Counted from the first letter of the stretch, positions 16,422 to 25,649 are shown. The stretch is 64,000 nt of DNA from Bradyrhizobium elkanii USDA 76 (GCF_023278185.1 NZ_CP066356.1:3154001-3218000), one strand, 5' to 3'. Notes: generated by a model not told the origin, from the letters alone. Made by a program: numbers and translations.

Positions 16422-17594
16422 ATGGACGTTCAGATCACCGGCGGCTGGAATTTTCCGACGCGCGTCGTCACCGGCGCGGGCCGCATTGCCGAGCTTCCCG
16501 AGGCGTGCAGGACCAACGGCCTCACCAGGCCATTGCTGGTCACCGATCACGGTCTCGCCAAGACCGATCTCATCGCCGGCATCGTCGACCGCGTGCGCGA
16601 GGCGGGCATTCCGCTCGCCGTATTTTCCGACGTGAAGACCAATCCGACCGAAACCAACCTGACGGCCGGCGTCGAAGCCTTCAAGGCCGGCGGTCATGAT
16701 GGCGTGATTGCCGTGGGTGGAGGTTCGGCGCTGGACGTCGGAAAATGCGTGGCGTTCATGGTGGCGCAGTCGCGGCCGGTCTGGGATTTCGAGGACGTCG
16801 GCGATTGGTGGACGCGCGCCAACACCAAGGGCATCGCGCCGATCATTGCGGTGCCGACGACGGCAGGCACGGGGTCCGAGGTCGGCCGCGCTGGCGTGAT
16901 CACTCGTGAGGATACCCATGAGAAGAAGATCATTTTCCATCCCATGATGATGCCCAGGATCGCAATCGAGGATCCCGAGCTCGCGGTCGGTCTCTCGCCG
17001 TTTCTCACCATGGCAACCGGCATGGATGCGCTGTCGCACTGCTTCGAGGCCTACTGCGTCAAGGCATTTCACCCGCTTGCCGACGGCATCGCGCTGGAGG
17101 GGATGAAGATCGTCGACAGCTATCTGCCGCGCGCGGTCGAGAACGGTCGCGACCTCGAAGCGCGCGCCTACATGTTCGCTGCGGCCTCGATGGGAGCCAC
17201 CGCGTTCCAGAAGGGGTTGGGCGCGATCCACTCGATATCCCATCCGGTCGGCGCCCGATACGATACTCATCACGGGCTGACCAATGGTGTGGTCTTCCCT
17301 TATGTCCTGGTCTGCAACAAGGCTGCGATCGCCGACAAGATTCCGCACATTGCCCGCGCGCTCAACCTGCCGGGCCAAGACTTCGATGCCGTGCTGTCCT
17401 GGCTGTTGGCCTTCCGCAAGAAGCTCGGCGTGCCGCATACGCTCGCCGAGATCGGGGTGAAGGAGACCGATGCCGGAACGATCGCGGCCGATGCCGCCAA
17501 GGATCCGACGGCGGGTGCCAATCCGCGGCCGTTGACCGAGTCCGAGTTCAAGCAGCTGACGCTGGCCGCCATTCGAGGCGATCTTGGAAGCTGA
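16422..17594 (+). CDS. Iron-containing alcohol dehydrogenase
   Basis: Group III (Fe-ADH) dehydrogenase of 390 aa. NAD-binding motif 'VGGGSALDVGK', 'PTTAGTGSEVGR', and metal ligands in 'MDALSHCFEAYC', and 'AIHSISHPVGARYDTHHG' (His residues). Relatives oxidise primary alcohols, 1,3-propanediol, 4-hydroxybutyrate or methylated amino alcohols. Adjacent to an aldehyde dehydrogenase it can make a two-step alcohol-to-acid oxidation; with a gamma-glutamyl ligase upstream, the substrate could be a gamma-glutamyl amino alcohol (inference). Three bases separate it from the next start. Confidence 0.93.
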   Translation: MDVQITGGWNFPTRVVTGAGRIAELPEACRTNGLTRPLLVTDHGLAKTDLIAGIVDRVREAGIPLAVFSDVKTNPTETNLTAGVEAFKAGGHDGVIAVGGGSALDVGKCVAFMVAQSRPVWDFEDVGDWWTRANTKGIAPIIAVPTTAGTGSEVGRAGVITREDTHEKKIIFHPMMMPRIAIEDPELAVGLSPFLTMATGMDALSHCFEAYCVKAFHPLADGIALEGMKIVDSYLPRAVENGRDLEARAYMFAAASMGATAFQKGLGAIHSISHPVGARYDTHHGLTNGVVFPYVLVCNKAAIADKIPHIARALNLPGQDFDAVLSWLLAFRKKLGVPHTLAEIGVKETDAGTIAADAAKDPTAGANPRPLTESEFKQLTLAAIRGDLGS

Positions 17595-17597
17595 GCC

Positions 17598-18428
17598 GTG
17601 CTGAGGCTGCTCGTTCTCGAGGGCAACACGCTGGCCGGCCGGCGACGGATCGCCGAGACGGCGGGCGCAATGCCTGCGGAGAGCTATGCGGCGGTCCTGC
17701 GGTCGCTTGCACCTCGCGTCGTCGTCGACATCGCGACCCCGGCGGACGCGAGCTTCGCGCTGCCGCAACCGCTCGAAGCTTACCACGGCATCGCGATCAC
17801 GGGATCGGCCCTCAACATCTACCAGCGGGAGGTCGAAGCGCTGCGGCAGATCGACCTCGTGCGCGAGATCTTCGTTCGCGGCGTGCCAATGTTCGGCTCG
17901 TGCTGGGGCTTGCAGCTCGCGACGGTCGCGGCGGGCGGCGAGGTCGGTCTCAACCCGGCGGGACGCGAGGTCGGATTCGCGCGAAGGATCATGCTGACGG
18001 CCGAAGGCCGCGCTCATCCCATGCATGCTGGTCGTGCGGCGGTTTTCGACGCGCCGGCCATCCACAGCGATATGGTCACCCGCCTTCCGCAGTCCGCAAC
18101 CGTCACCGCCTGGAATACCATGTGCGAGGTTCAGGCGGCGGAGATCCGTTTCGGTCGCGGGCTATTCTGGGGCGTGCAGTATCATCCCGAATATCGCCTG
18201 CACGATGTCGTCGCCGTCATCCGGCGCTACGGACAGCTCCTGGTTGACGAGGGTTTCTTTGCCGATCTGGACGCGCTCGCGCGTTATGCCGCTGACCTCT
18301 CGGCGCTCGACGCGGACGAACGGCGTGGCGATCTCGCCTGGAAATTGGCACTTCACCGCGACATTCTGAGCCATGATTGCCGGCAGACCGAGCTGAGGAA
18401 CTGGATCGCATCGCTGGAGCAGACATGA
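17598..18428 (+). CDS. Class I glutamine-amidotransferase-like protein (candidate gamma-glutamyl hydrolase)
   Basis: GATase1 fold, 276 aa. Nucleophile C102 in 'MFGSCWGLQLA' and the His/Glu pair H196-E198 in 'GVQYHPEYR' make a complete triad. No synthase domain is attached and there is no GuaA neighbour, so stand-alone hydrolysis is likely, as in PuuD (gamma-glutamyl-GABA hydrolase) or IpuF (gamma-glutamyl-alaninol hydrolase). In this operon it would remove glutamate after the oxidation steps. GTG start at 17598; the stop overlaps the next ATG as ATGA. The C-terminal 70 residues are an extension beyond the minimal domain. Confidence 0.88.
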   Translation: MLRLLVLEGNTLAGRRRIAETAGAMPAESYAAVLRSLAPRVVVDIATPADASFALPQPLEAYHGIAITGSALNIYQREVEALRQIDLVREIFVRGVPMFGSCWGLQLATVAAGGEVGLNPAGREVGFARRIMLTAEGRAHPMHAGRAAVFDAPAIHSDMVTRLPQSATVTAWNTMCEVQAAEIRFGRGLFWGVQYHPEYRLHDVVAVIRRYGQLLVDEGFFADLDALARYAADLSALDADERRGDLAWKLALHRDILSHDCRQTELRNWIASLEQT

Positions 18429-19651
18429 CCGCATTGCATGACCTCATCGCGCGCTTTGCCAGGATCGGTGCGACCGACGACGGTGGCGTGTGTCGGCTGG
18501 CTGGAACGGCGCGCGACAAGGAGGCGAGGGACCTCTTCCTGCACGAGATCGCCGATCGCGGCCTTGTTCCGAGGATCGATGCGATCGGCAATCTGTTTGG
18601 CGTGGCGATGCTGGCGCCGGCGTCCACGGACGTCGTCATGACCGGCTCGCACCTCGATTCCCAGCCGACAGGAGGACGATATGACGGGGTCTTCGGCGTG
18701 CTCGCCGGGATCCTCGCGGTCGAGGCCGTCAGGGAGCGTTGCCGTGCCAATCCCGGCGCCGCGCGACGCAACCTCGCCGTCGTGAACTGGACCAATGAGG
18801 AGGGTGCCCGCTTCCAGCCCAGCCTGACCGGCAGCTCGGTTTTCGCCGGCGCCCTGAGCCTGAAGGATGCATATGCGTGCAGCGACGCAGAGGGCGTCAC
18901 CCTGGGCGAGGCGCTGTCCGCGATCGGCTATTGCGGGACGACGCCGCTCGAACACAATCCGGTGGGCTATGTCGAGTTGCATGTGGAGCAGGGCGATCGC
19001 CTGGAGCAGGCGGCTGGCGACATTGCCGCAGTGTCCGGCGCGTGGATGACGCGCAAGATATCGGTGATGTTCGAAGGCGACTACTCGCACACCGGACCGA
19101 TGCCGATGGCGCTCCGCCGCGACGCCCTGCGCGCAGCGGCCCGGGCGATCGAGGCGCTGTACCAAGAGGTCGCGAGCGAGACTGCGGGCGCCCATGCCTC
19201 CGCGGCGCGCATCAGCGTTCATCCCAACTCGCCGAATGTCGTGGCGGGCCGTGTTCGGGTCTGGTTCGAGATCCGGCATGAGGCCGAAGCCGTGGTCTCG
19301 GCGATCAGCGACCGCTTTCTGAAGCGAATCGAGCGTGAGTCGGGCGAGATTGGCGTTGGTCTCTCGATCGCTGCCGACGAGAGGCGAGCTGGGACCGTGC
19401 TTGATCCGGGCGGCGTGGCACTGGTTCTTTCTGCCGCCGCGGATCTCGGTTTCAAGGCCATGACGTTCAAGACCATCACCGGCCACGACGCGCTGGCGAT
19501 CCAGAAATCTGTTCCGTCCTCGCTGATCTTCGTTCCGAGCCAGGGCGGGCTCAGCCACAATCCGCGCGAGTTCACGGCGCCCGCGGCCCTCGACAAGGGC
19601 TACGCCGTGCTGACCGAGGTGCTGTGGAGAATGGTTACCGCGAAGGCGTGA
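18425..19651 (+). CDS. M20-family Zn-dependent amidohydrolase (N-carbamoyl amino acid hydrolase / allantoate amidohydrolase type)
   Basis: Di-metal hydrolase, 408 aa, HyuC/AllC/beta-ureidopropionase branch. Metal ligands and catalytic residues are seen in 'TGSHLDSQPTGGRYDGVFG', 'NWTNEEGARFQ' and 'ELHVEQG'; the dimerisation (lid) domain starts near residue 210. Typical substrates are N-carbamoyl or N-formyl amino acids and ureides. Its role here could be to cleave an amide or ureido intermediate, for example a final deprotection step (inference). Start ATG 18425 overlaps the previous stop; the upstream open frame lies inside the amidotransferase gene. Last gene of the operon. Confidence 0.9.
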   Translation: MTALHDLIARFARIGATDDGGVCRLAGTARDKEARDLFLHEIADRGLVPRIDAIGNLFGVAMLAPASTDVVMTGSHLDSQPTGGRYDGVFGVLAGILAVEAVRERCRANPGAARRNLAVVNWTNEEGARFQPSLTGSSVFAGALSLKDAYACSDAEGVTLGEALSAIGYCGTTPLEHNPVGYVELHVEQGDRLEQAAGDIAAVSGAWMTRKISVMFEGDYSHTGPMPMALRRDALRAAARAIEALYQEVASETAGAHASAARISVHPNSPNVVAGRVRVWFEIRHEAEAVVSAISDRFLKRIERESGEIGVGLSIAADERRAGTVLDPGGVALVLSAAADLGFKAMTFKTITGHDALAIQKSVPSSLIFVPSQGGLSHNPREFTAPAALDKGYAVLTEVLWRMVTAKA

Positions 19652-19954
19652 GGCGTTTCGGGTGCGATGATCCCATAGGCGACGAAGGGACACCACCCGT
19701 CCGGCGGGACTCGAATCTGCAACCAGACCGTATGAGCGACGATCGCGTTCGAAGCTCGTCTGCCGCAGTAGACCGTTAGCTGATTTCCGCTTCTGGCCGT
19801 GGTCGTGGAGAAACTCGTGAGCATGCCGCGAGAAGTCAGGGCAATGCGTCTTTCTTCAGAAGCTGCCCGCGGGCCTCATCCCCCTTCTCGACGCTGAGGC
19901 CCATCGCGTGAAGGATCACGTCGACTTTCGAGAACTGGACGTCGCTGGCTCGCA
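19652..19954. other. Gene-free stretch after the amidohydrolase
   Basis: About 300 bases without a recognisable gene, RNA or repeat. Short frames on both strands lack similarity and ribosome sites. It borders the degraded dctA piece, so it may be decayed coding DNA. Confidence 0.5.
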
Positions 19955-20070
19955 GAGAAGCCGAAGACTAAAGCCATGGGCGAACGCGTCGATAACGGTG
20001 TTGGGGATGATGTTGAGCAGGAATTCGGCGATGGTCTGCTCTTTGGCTTTGCCGGCGTAGACTGCAACGG
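19955..20070 (-). pseudogene. Fragment of a DctA-type C4-dicarboxylate symporter
   Basis: Read on the minus strand, about 38 codons translate to 'YAGKAKEQTIAEFLLNIIPN' followed by 'TVIDAFAHG', matching the external-loop and following helix of cation:dicarboxylate symporters (DctA, about 440 aa). Frame and similarity are lost on both sides. It is therefore a relic, not a gene; its presence next to the tRNA-Lys fragment marks this stretch as rearranged. Similarity is from memory of the family and was not searched. Confidence 0.6.
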
Positions 20071-20126
20071 CCGGCCACGGCGATGCCGCAGAAGAAGCCA
20101 CAGCCGCGGCGGGCGGATAACGATAG

Positions 20127-20381
20127 TCATCCCTTAATGATGAGGCGCCCCAGGAACGCATTGCAGGCCCGCTCGGCTTCAGCGAACGAACTGAAGGGAG
20201 ACCCGGATACGTGAGCCGCTGGCATATTCAGAAAGTCGGGGCGATATGATGCAACAAAGCCCGGCTCTCCATGCAATCCAGGTCCACTCCGGCTCTCGTT
20301 GCTGATGACGAATGAATAGTCGTCGCTGCTAGCGATCCATATCTCCAGTTCAGTATCGACTCGGCGGAAGTGCAGGGCCAT
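20127..20381 (-). CDS. Hypothetical protein, 84 aa
   Basis: Small acidic protein with no domain I recognise. The ATG at 20381 has GGAGGG 5 bases upstream and is preferred over an in-frame ATG at 20420. The C-terminal 'FSSFAEAERACNAFLGRL' looks like an amphipathic helix. It follows the next hypothetical gene (on the same strand) closely and probably shares its transcript. Lower GC than the neighbouring catabolic genes. Confidence 0.6.
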   Translation of the reverse strand: MALHFRRVDTELEIWIASSDDYSFVISNESRSGPGLHGEPGFVASYRPDFLNMPAAHVSGSPFSSFAEAERACNAFLGRLIIKG

Positions 20382-20431
20382 TTCACCCTCCACAAACTTT
20401 GGTCCTCCGTGATCATCCACAAGGGACCGCT

Positions 20432-20629
20432 TTAGCCTGCTTTTGTGCGGTTGGCCGCTTCTGCCTCCCGCGCCAGCCGTTCGGCCTTTAGGCGCTCTCG
20501 ATTATCATGGACCGCTTTTTGCGCTTTGGCGTAATCCGTCATAGCATCCTTCGGCCTGACAGTTTTGAATGCCTTGTTTGCTTCGCGTTCCGCAGCCGTC
20601 GGCGTCCGTCGGTCTCGCTCTTTAATCAT
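20432..20629 (-). CDS. Hypothetical small, highly charged protein, 65 aa
   Basis: Very basic/acidic helical protein rich in Lys, Arg, Ala and Glu ('DYAKAQKAVHDNRERLKAER'), probably a single long helix or coiled coil. A strong ribosome site, GGGAGGT, lies 6 bases before the ATG. Comparable small proteins are common in Bradyrhizobium genomes (recollection), function unknown. First gene of a two-gene unit with the 84-aa protein. Confidence 0.68.
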   Translation of the reverse strand: MIKERDRRTPTAAEREANKAFKTVRPKDAMTDYAKAQKAVHDNRERLKAERLAREAEAANRTKAG

Positions 20630-20733
20630 TGTTGACCTCCCATTTGGGCCGACTAATCAACGCGCCTTGTCCGGGCATGGCAAAAAGATCGCTTCAATTG
20701 AATAGCCGTTGATTTTGCTAACAAATCATACGC

Positions 20734-20778
20734 CTCTTAATCAGCGGGTCCAAGGTTCGAGCCCTGGTGCGCCCACCA
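20734..20778 (+). other. 3' portion of a tRNA-Lys gene (probable attachment-site remnant)
   Basis: The 45 bases start exactly at the anticodon loop (CTCTTAA, anticodon CUU) and run through the 3' anticodon strand (TCAGC), variable loop, T arm (GGTTCGAGCC) and acceptor strand to a genomic CCA. The 5' half (acceptor, D arm, 5' anticodon strand) is absent: the bases before position 34 do not pair. Site-specific integrases commonly use anticodon-loop-to-3'-end segments as att sites, leaving such partial copies at the far end of an island. One T-stem mismatch suggests decay. Confidence 0.75.
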
Positions 20779-21545
20779 AGCTTTCATAGCTTAGGTTGGC
20801 CCTCGTAACGGTCATCCCGGCCCGCGGTCACTTCTGTTCCGACAGCCGCTATTGGCTGCGTCCTCACGCCGCTTCCTGATCCCCGCACTTAGGCTTGCGC
20901 ATGTCCGCTATCGCGCGCGGAATTTCGATCGCCGTTCGGCAGCGGTCTGCATTTGACGAAGTTCACCATGACGGATCCGCGCTCACTGCGCTGACAGGCG
21001 TTGGGGTGAAGGTGCGGGCTGAACGCGGGGCGCCCTGCGGCGACGGCGGTTGACAGCGGAGGGCGCCCACTTTAATCACCTGACTAATTAATCAATTAAT
21101 TAAAGCTCAAAACCCTAGGGAAAGAATCCGCCTGATGCTGGCCGGCCGAAGACATCCGAAGCTGCTTGCCCCGCGCGGTCGCGGCTTCACCCGGCTGGAA
21201 AACCAGGTGTTCGTGCATTCCGTGCGCAGCGGCGTCGAGGGGGCTGAAAATGACCTTGGCGAGCGGGCCGCACGCTTTGCCGAGCGCAGCGTCGGTGTGA
21301 TCACCGCGGGCGGACCGAACGCCGGAGCGACCGGCCATCGCGTCAGACCGTCGATCCCGGAACAAGCTGTGCAGCACCGCTGCAATCGCCCACCGCGCCG
21401 CGGACCCCTGCCGCCAAATCCCGCACATCAGTTCGCGCCGGCGAGCATTGCGCGCCCGGCCGTGGTGTCGCGGATCGGGGGCTGCCACCCGAAGCAGAGT
21501 GGGCTTCGTTCACCCGTATGGAAAATGAGGAGTGAGGCGTAAACG
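20779..21545. other. Gene-poor region with an AT-rich palindrome
   Basis: No gene I can support in about 770 bases. Frames on both strands between 21096 and 21542 lack family similarity and are mutually antisense. A perfect inverted repeat TAATTAAT-CA-ATTAATTA lies at 21085-21102 in a locally very AT-rich patch, unusual for this genome, and could be an operator or a recombination scar. The stretch lies between the tRNA-Lys fragment and the truncated IclR gene. Confidence 0.5.
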
Positions 21546-21953
21546 ATGGGACGTCGATCTGAGGTACTGATGGCGCAAGAGACCGCCGGCACGGACAACC
21601 GGCGCGTGATCCAGGTGGTGTCGCGCGCATTCGACATCGTGCGTTGCTTCGAAGGTCGAAGCATACGCCTGGGAAATCGCGAAATCGCCGATCGCTGTGG
21701 TCTTCCCCGATCGACGGTATCGCGTCTCACCTTGACGCTTACCCAGATCGGCCAGCTGATCTATCTGCCGCAAGAGCAGAAATATGCTCTCGGTCCCCAC
21801 GCCGCCGCAGCCGGCGCGCCGTTGTTTGCGCAGGGTTGCGATAAGCCTGTCTGCGCCGACGAGCAGCAGCTCCGGCAGGTGCCGCGCTTCGGGTACTTCG
21901 AAGATCAGCGCAACTCGATTGCCGAGCCGCTTGCGGTGACGCCACACCGTTGA
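21546..21953 (+). pseudogene. Truncated IclR-family regulator
   Basis: The N-terminal winged helix is intact ('VVSRAFDIVRCFEG', 'NREIADRCGLPRSTVSRLTL', 'YLPQEQKYALG'), but the family resemblance ends near residue 85, where the effector domain should begin; the remaining 50 residues are unrelated and the frame stops at 135 aa instead of about 260. A frameshift or deletion is likely. A second possible start is ATG 21570. A free DNA-binding domain could still be made. It precedes the thiolase gene by 72 bases and was probably its regulator. Confidence 0.7.
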
Positions 21954-22025
21954 TGCCTCGCGGAAACGGTTGGGACCATCGGCACGAGCGCAAGCTAACG
22001 AAACATCCGAAGCAAAGGGAAACGC

Positions 22026-23276
22026 ATGTCTGAAGCATACATCATTGACGCCGTTCGCACGCCGCGGGGCATCGGCAAGCCGGGCAAGGGGGCGCTGTCG
22101 CACCTGCATCCGCAGCACCTGGCCGCGACGGTGCTCGGCGCGCTCAAGGAGCGCAACAAGCTCGACACGTCGACCGTCGATGACATCATCTGGTCGACAT
22201 CGACCCAGGAAGGCAAGCAGGGCGGCGATCTCGGACGCATGTCGGCGCTCGCGGCGGGCTACGATATCAACGCCAGCGGCACGACGCTGGATCGTTTCTG
22301 CGGCGGCGGTATCACGTCGGTGAACCTTGCGGCAGCGTCAGTGATGTCGGGGATGGAGGATTGCGTCATCGCCGGCGGCACCGAGATGATGAGCTATCAA
22401 CAGACCCTCGCAGCCGAGCGCTCCAAGGCCGGGCAGCCGGCGCGGATGATGGGTTCGGGCAATCCGGCGCTTGACGAGATTCACCCGCAGTCGCACCAGG
22501 GCGTGTGCGGCGACGCCATCGCGACGCGCGAGGGGATCAGCCGCGAGGCCTGCGATGCCCTGGCGCTGACGAGCCAGCAGCGCGCCAAGCGGGCCATCGA
22601 TGAAGGGCGTTTCGCCAAGTCGGTGATCCCCGTCCTCAACGACGACGGCAGCGTTGCCCTCAATCGCGAGGAATTCCCGCGCCCGGAAACCACTGCCGAA
22701 GGACTGGCTTCGCTGAAGCCGAGCTTCGAGCAGCTTGCCGATTTCGATCTCGGCAACGGCACGACGTTCAAGAAGCAGATCCAGCGCCGCTATCCGGACC
22801 TCGAGTGGAAGGGCGTGCATCATGCCGGCAACAGCTCGGGCGTGGTGGACGGGGCTGCCGCAGTTCTGATCACCTCGAAGGCATATGCCGAGAAGCACGG
22901 CCTCAAGCCGCGCGGCCGCATCGTGGCCTATGCCAACCAGGGTGACGACCCGACGCTGATGCTTAACGCCCCGGTTCCAGCGGCCAAGAAGGTTCTTGCC
23001 AAGGCCGGCCTGACCAAGAACGACATCGACGTCTGGGAGATCAACGAGGCCTTCGCGGTCGTCGCCGAGAAATTCATCCGCGATCTCGAGCTCGATCGCG
23101 AGAAGGTCAACATCAATGGCGGCTCGATCGCGCTCGGCCACCCGATCGGCGCGACCGGATCGATCTTGATCGGCACGGCGCTCGACGAACTCGAGCGCAG
23201 CGGCGGACGCTATGGCCTGGTCACCATGTGTGCCGCCGGCGGCATGGCACCGGCCATCATCATCGAACGCATCTGA
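22026..23276 (+). CDS. Acetyl-CoA C-acyltransferase (thiolase)
   Basis: Thiolase of 416 aa, catalysing cleavage of 3-ketoacyl-CoA or the reverse condensation. Nucleophile C92 ('LDRFCGGGITSVN'), 'GHPIGATGSILIG' with the catalytic His, and 'CAAGGMAPAI' with the second Cys are present, as is 'EINEAFAVVAEKF'. AAGGGA lies 8 bases before the ATG. First gene of a beta-oxidation-like set with an SDR, a crotonase (both damaged) and an acyl-CoA dehydrogenase, so the original pathway degraded an acyl-CoA. Confidence 0.93.
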   Translation: MSEAYIIDAVRTPRGIGKPGKGALSHLHPQHLAATVLGALKERNKLDTSTVDDIIWSTSTQEGKQGGDLGRMSALAAGYDINASGTTLDRFCGGGITSVNLAAASVMSGMEDCVIAGGTEMMSYQQTLAAERSKAGQPARMMGSGNPALDEIHPQSHQGVCGDAIATREGISREACDALALTSQQRAKRAIDEGRFAKSVIPVLNDDGSVALNREEFPRPETTAEGLASLKPSFEQLADFDLGNGTTFKKQIQRRYPDLEWKGVHHAGNSSGVVDGAAAVLITSKAYAEKHGLKPRGRIVAYANQGDDPTLMLNAPVPAAKKVLAKAGLTKNDIDVWEINEAFAVVAEKFIRDLELDREKVNINGGSIALGHPIGATGSILIGTALDELERSGGRYGLVTMCAAGGMAPAIIIERI

Positions 23277-23294
23277 TCGCGAAAGGATATTGCC

Positions 23295-23940
<646 letters not shown>

Positions 23941-24366
23941 TGCGACATGATCGTCGCCAACCGCAACGCCAAGTTCGGGATTCCCGAGGTGAAGCGCGGG
24001 CTGGCCGCTGCGGCCGGCGGCCTGATCCGCATGCCGCGCCAGATGCCGTTCCGCGTGGCGATGGAGTTCGCGTTGACGGGCGAGTTCTTCGGCGCTGAGC
24101 GTGCCTACCAGCTCGGCATCATCAATCGTGTGACCGACGGCCCGGCGCTCGATGCCGCGCTCGAGCTTGCGGCCGCGATCGGCGCCAACGGCCCGCTCGC
24201 CGTGAAGGCATCCAAGCAGGTGATCGTCGAATCCCGGCTCTGGCCGGAAGATGAGATGTGGAAGAGGCAGCAGGAGATCGTCGGTCCTGTCTTCGTATCC
24301 GAGGATGCCCGCGAGGGCGCGGCTGCCTTTGCAGAAAAACGCCCACCGAACTGGAAGGGCAAGTAG
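23941..24366 (+). pseudogene. Enoyl-CoA hydratase/isomerase (crotonase), N-terminally deleted
   Basis: From 23941 the sequence reads in a new frame as 'CDMIVANRNAKFGIPEVKRG', then 'AYQLGIINRVTDG' and a normal crotonase C-terminus ending 'RPPNWKGK'. The N-terminal half with the first oxyanion-hole segment is gone. The junction with the SDR gene is abrupt, which indicates one deletion that removed the end of one gene and the start of the other. An ATG at 23947 could start a 139-aa fragment, unlikely to be active. Confidence 0.8.
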
Positions 24367-24387
24367 GGCATCGCCTGTTTTGATGAC

Positions 24388-24434
24388 GGAGCGTCGGTTT
24401 TGATTGCAGCAGAACCGGCGCTCCAAACTTTTTA
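24388..24434 (+). terminator. Rho-independent terminator after the crotonase remnant
   Basis: Stem GGAGCGTCGGTT / AACCGGCGCTCC (12 pairs with one G-U in RNA), loop of 13, followed by AAACTTTTT. It separates the thiolase unit from the acyl-CoA dehydrogenase gene. Confidence 0.7.
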
Positions 24435-24488
24435 CCGGTGCCTCGCCGCACGCCGGCGGGCTTCCAAGAGAGCGCTATTGGGTGATTG

Positions 24489-25649
24489 ATGCGCAGCTTT
24501 ACCGAAGACCAGGTCATCTTCCGCGACTCCTACCGCAAGTTTCTCGCCAGCGAGATTGCGCCCCATATGGAGGAATGGCGGGAGGCCGGCATCGTCGACC
24601 GCAGCGCGTTCAAGAAGGCCGGTGACCTCGGCTTCCTGATGATCTGGCCCGAGGAAAAATATGGCGGAATGGGCGACGAGGACTTCCGCTACGAGCAGAT
24701 CATCATCGAGGAGACTGCGCGCTCGGGCTGCAAGGGCTGGTACAACACGCTGCACAGCCGCTTGGTCGGTCCTTATTTCAAGCGCTTCGGCACCGAGGAG
24801 CAGCGCGACCGATTCCTGCCGAAATGCGTCAGCGGCGAGACCATCCTGGCGATCGCGATGACCGAGCCCGGCGCGGGCTCGGACCTCGCTGGCATGCGGA
24901 CGACGGCGGAAGACAAGGGCGATCATTTCCTGCTCAATGGCTCGAAGACCTATATTTCAAACGGCATCAATTCCGACGTGGTGATCGTGGCGGCAAAGCT
25001 CGCGGGCGCCGAGAAGAAGCATGCCATGGTGCTCCTGATCGTCGAGCGCGGCATGGAAGGTTTTGCGCGCGGCCGCAATCTCAAGAAGATGGGCATGCCG
25101 GCACAGGACACTGCCGAACTGTTCTTCAACAATGTGAAGGTGCCCAAGGCCAACGTGCTGGGAGAACCCGGCAGGGGCTTCTACTATCTGATGGAAGGCC
25201 TTGCCGAGGAGCGGTTGATCTCTGCGGTCGGATCGATCGCCAACGGCCGCAAGGCGTTCGACATCACGCGCGCTTACGTGATGGACCGCAAACTGTTCGG
25301 CCGGCCGCTCGCCGAACAGCAGAACACCCAGTTCCGCATGGCGGAGATGGATGCCGAAATCGATCTCGTGCAGGTCTATGTCGATCACTGCGTGGCCGAG
25401 CACAATGCCGGACGCCTGACCAGCAACATGGGCGCGAAGGCCAAGATGATGTCGTCGGAGGTCGAGTGGAAGATGCTCGATCTTGGCGTCCAGTTGCACG
25501 GCGGCGCAGGTTACATGGATGAATATCCGATCAGTCGGATGTTTACCGACGCGCGCGTCAATCGAATCCTCGCTGGAAGCTCCGAGGTGATGCGGCTGAT
25601 TATCGGCCGCGATGTCTTCTCGGAGCACTACAAGAGCATTCTGGACTAG
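24489..25649 (+). CDS. Acyl-CoA dehydrogenase
   Basis: FAD-dependent dehydrogenase of 386 aa introducing a 2,3 double bond into an acyl-CoA and passing electrons to ETF. Family signatures: 'AMTEPGAGSDLAGMRTTA', 'ISNGINSD', and the C-terminal 'QLHGGAGYMDEYPISRMFTD' with 'RILAGSSEVMRLIIGR'. The length is normal and it appears intact, unlike the two genes upstream. ATG at 24489 chosen; a TTG directly before it (24486) is the alternative. A terminator lies upstream, so it has its own promoter. Confidence 0.93.
   Translation: MRSFTEDQVIFRDSYRKFLASEIAPHMEEWREAGIVDRSAFKKAGDLGFLMIWPEEKYGGMGDEDFRYEQIIIEETARSGCKGWYNTLHSRLVGPYFKRFGTEEQRDRFLPKCVSGETILAIAMTEPGAGSDLAGMRTTAEDKGDHFLLNGSKTYISNGINSDVVIVAAKLAGAEKKHAMVLLIVERGMEGFARGRNLKKMGMPAQDTAELFFNNVKVPKANVLGEPGRGFYYLMEGLAEERLISAVGSIANGRKAFDITRAYVMDRKLFGRPLAEQQNTQFRMAEMDAEIDLVQVYVDHCVAEHNAGRLTSNMGAKAKMMSSEVEWKMLDLGVQLHGGAGYMDEYPISRMFTDARVNRILAGSSEVMRLIIGRDVFSEHYKSILD

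Noticed and set aside
20734..20778. Intact tRNA-Lys gene
   Set aside because: The 5' half is missing: upstream bases pair neither with the acceptor nor with the anticodon strand, so it is a fragment.
21096..21542. Opposing small frames on both strands in the gene-poor region
   Set aside because: No family similarity, no good ribosome site, and each explains the other as a GC-driven shadow.
21510..22118. 202-codon minus-strand frame across the IclR remnant
   Set aside because: Antisense to the HTH-coding part and the thiolase start; no motif.
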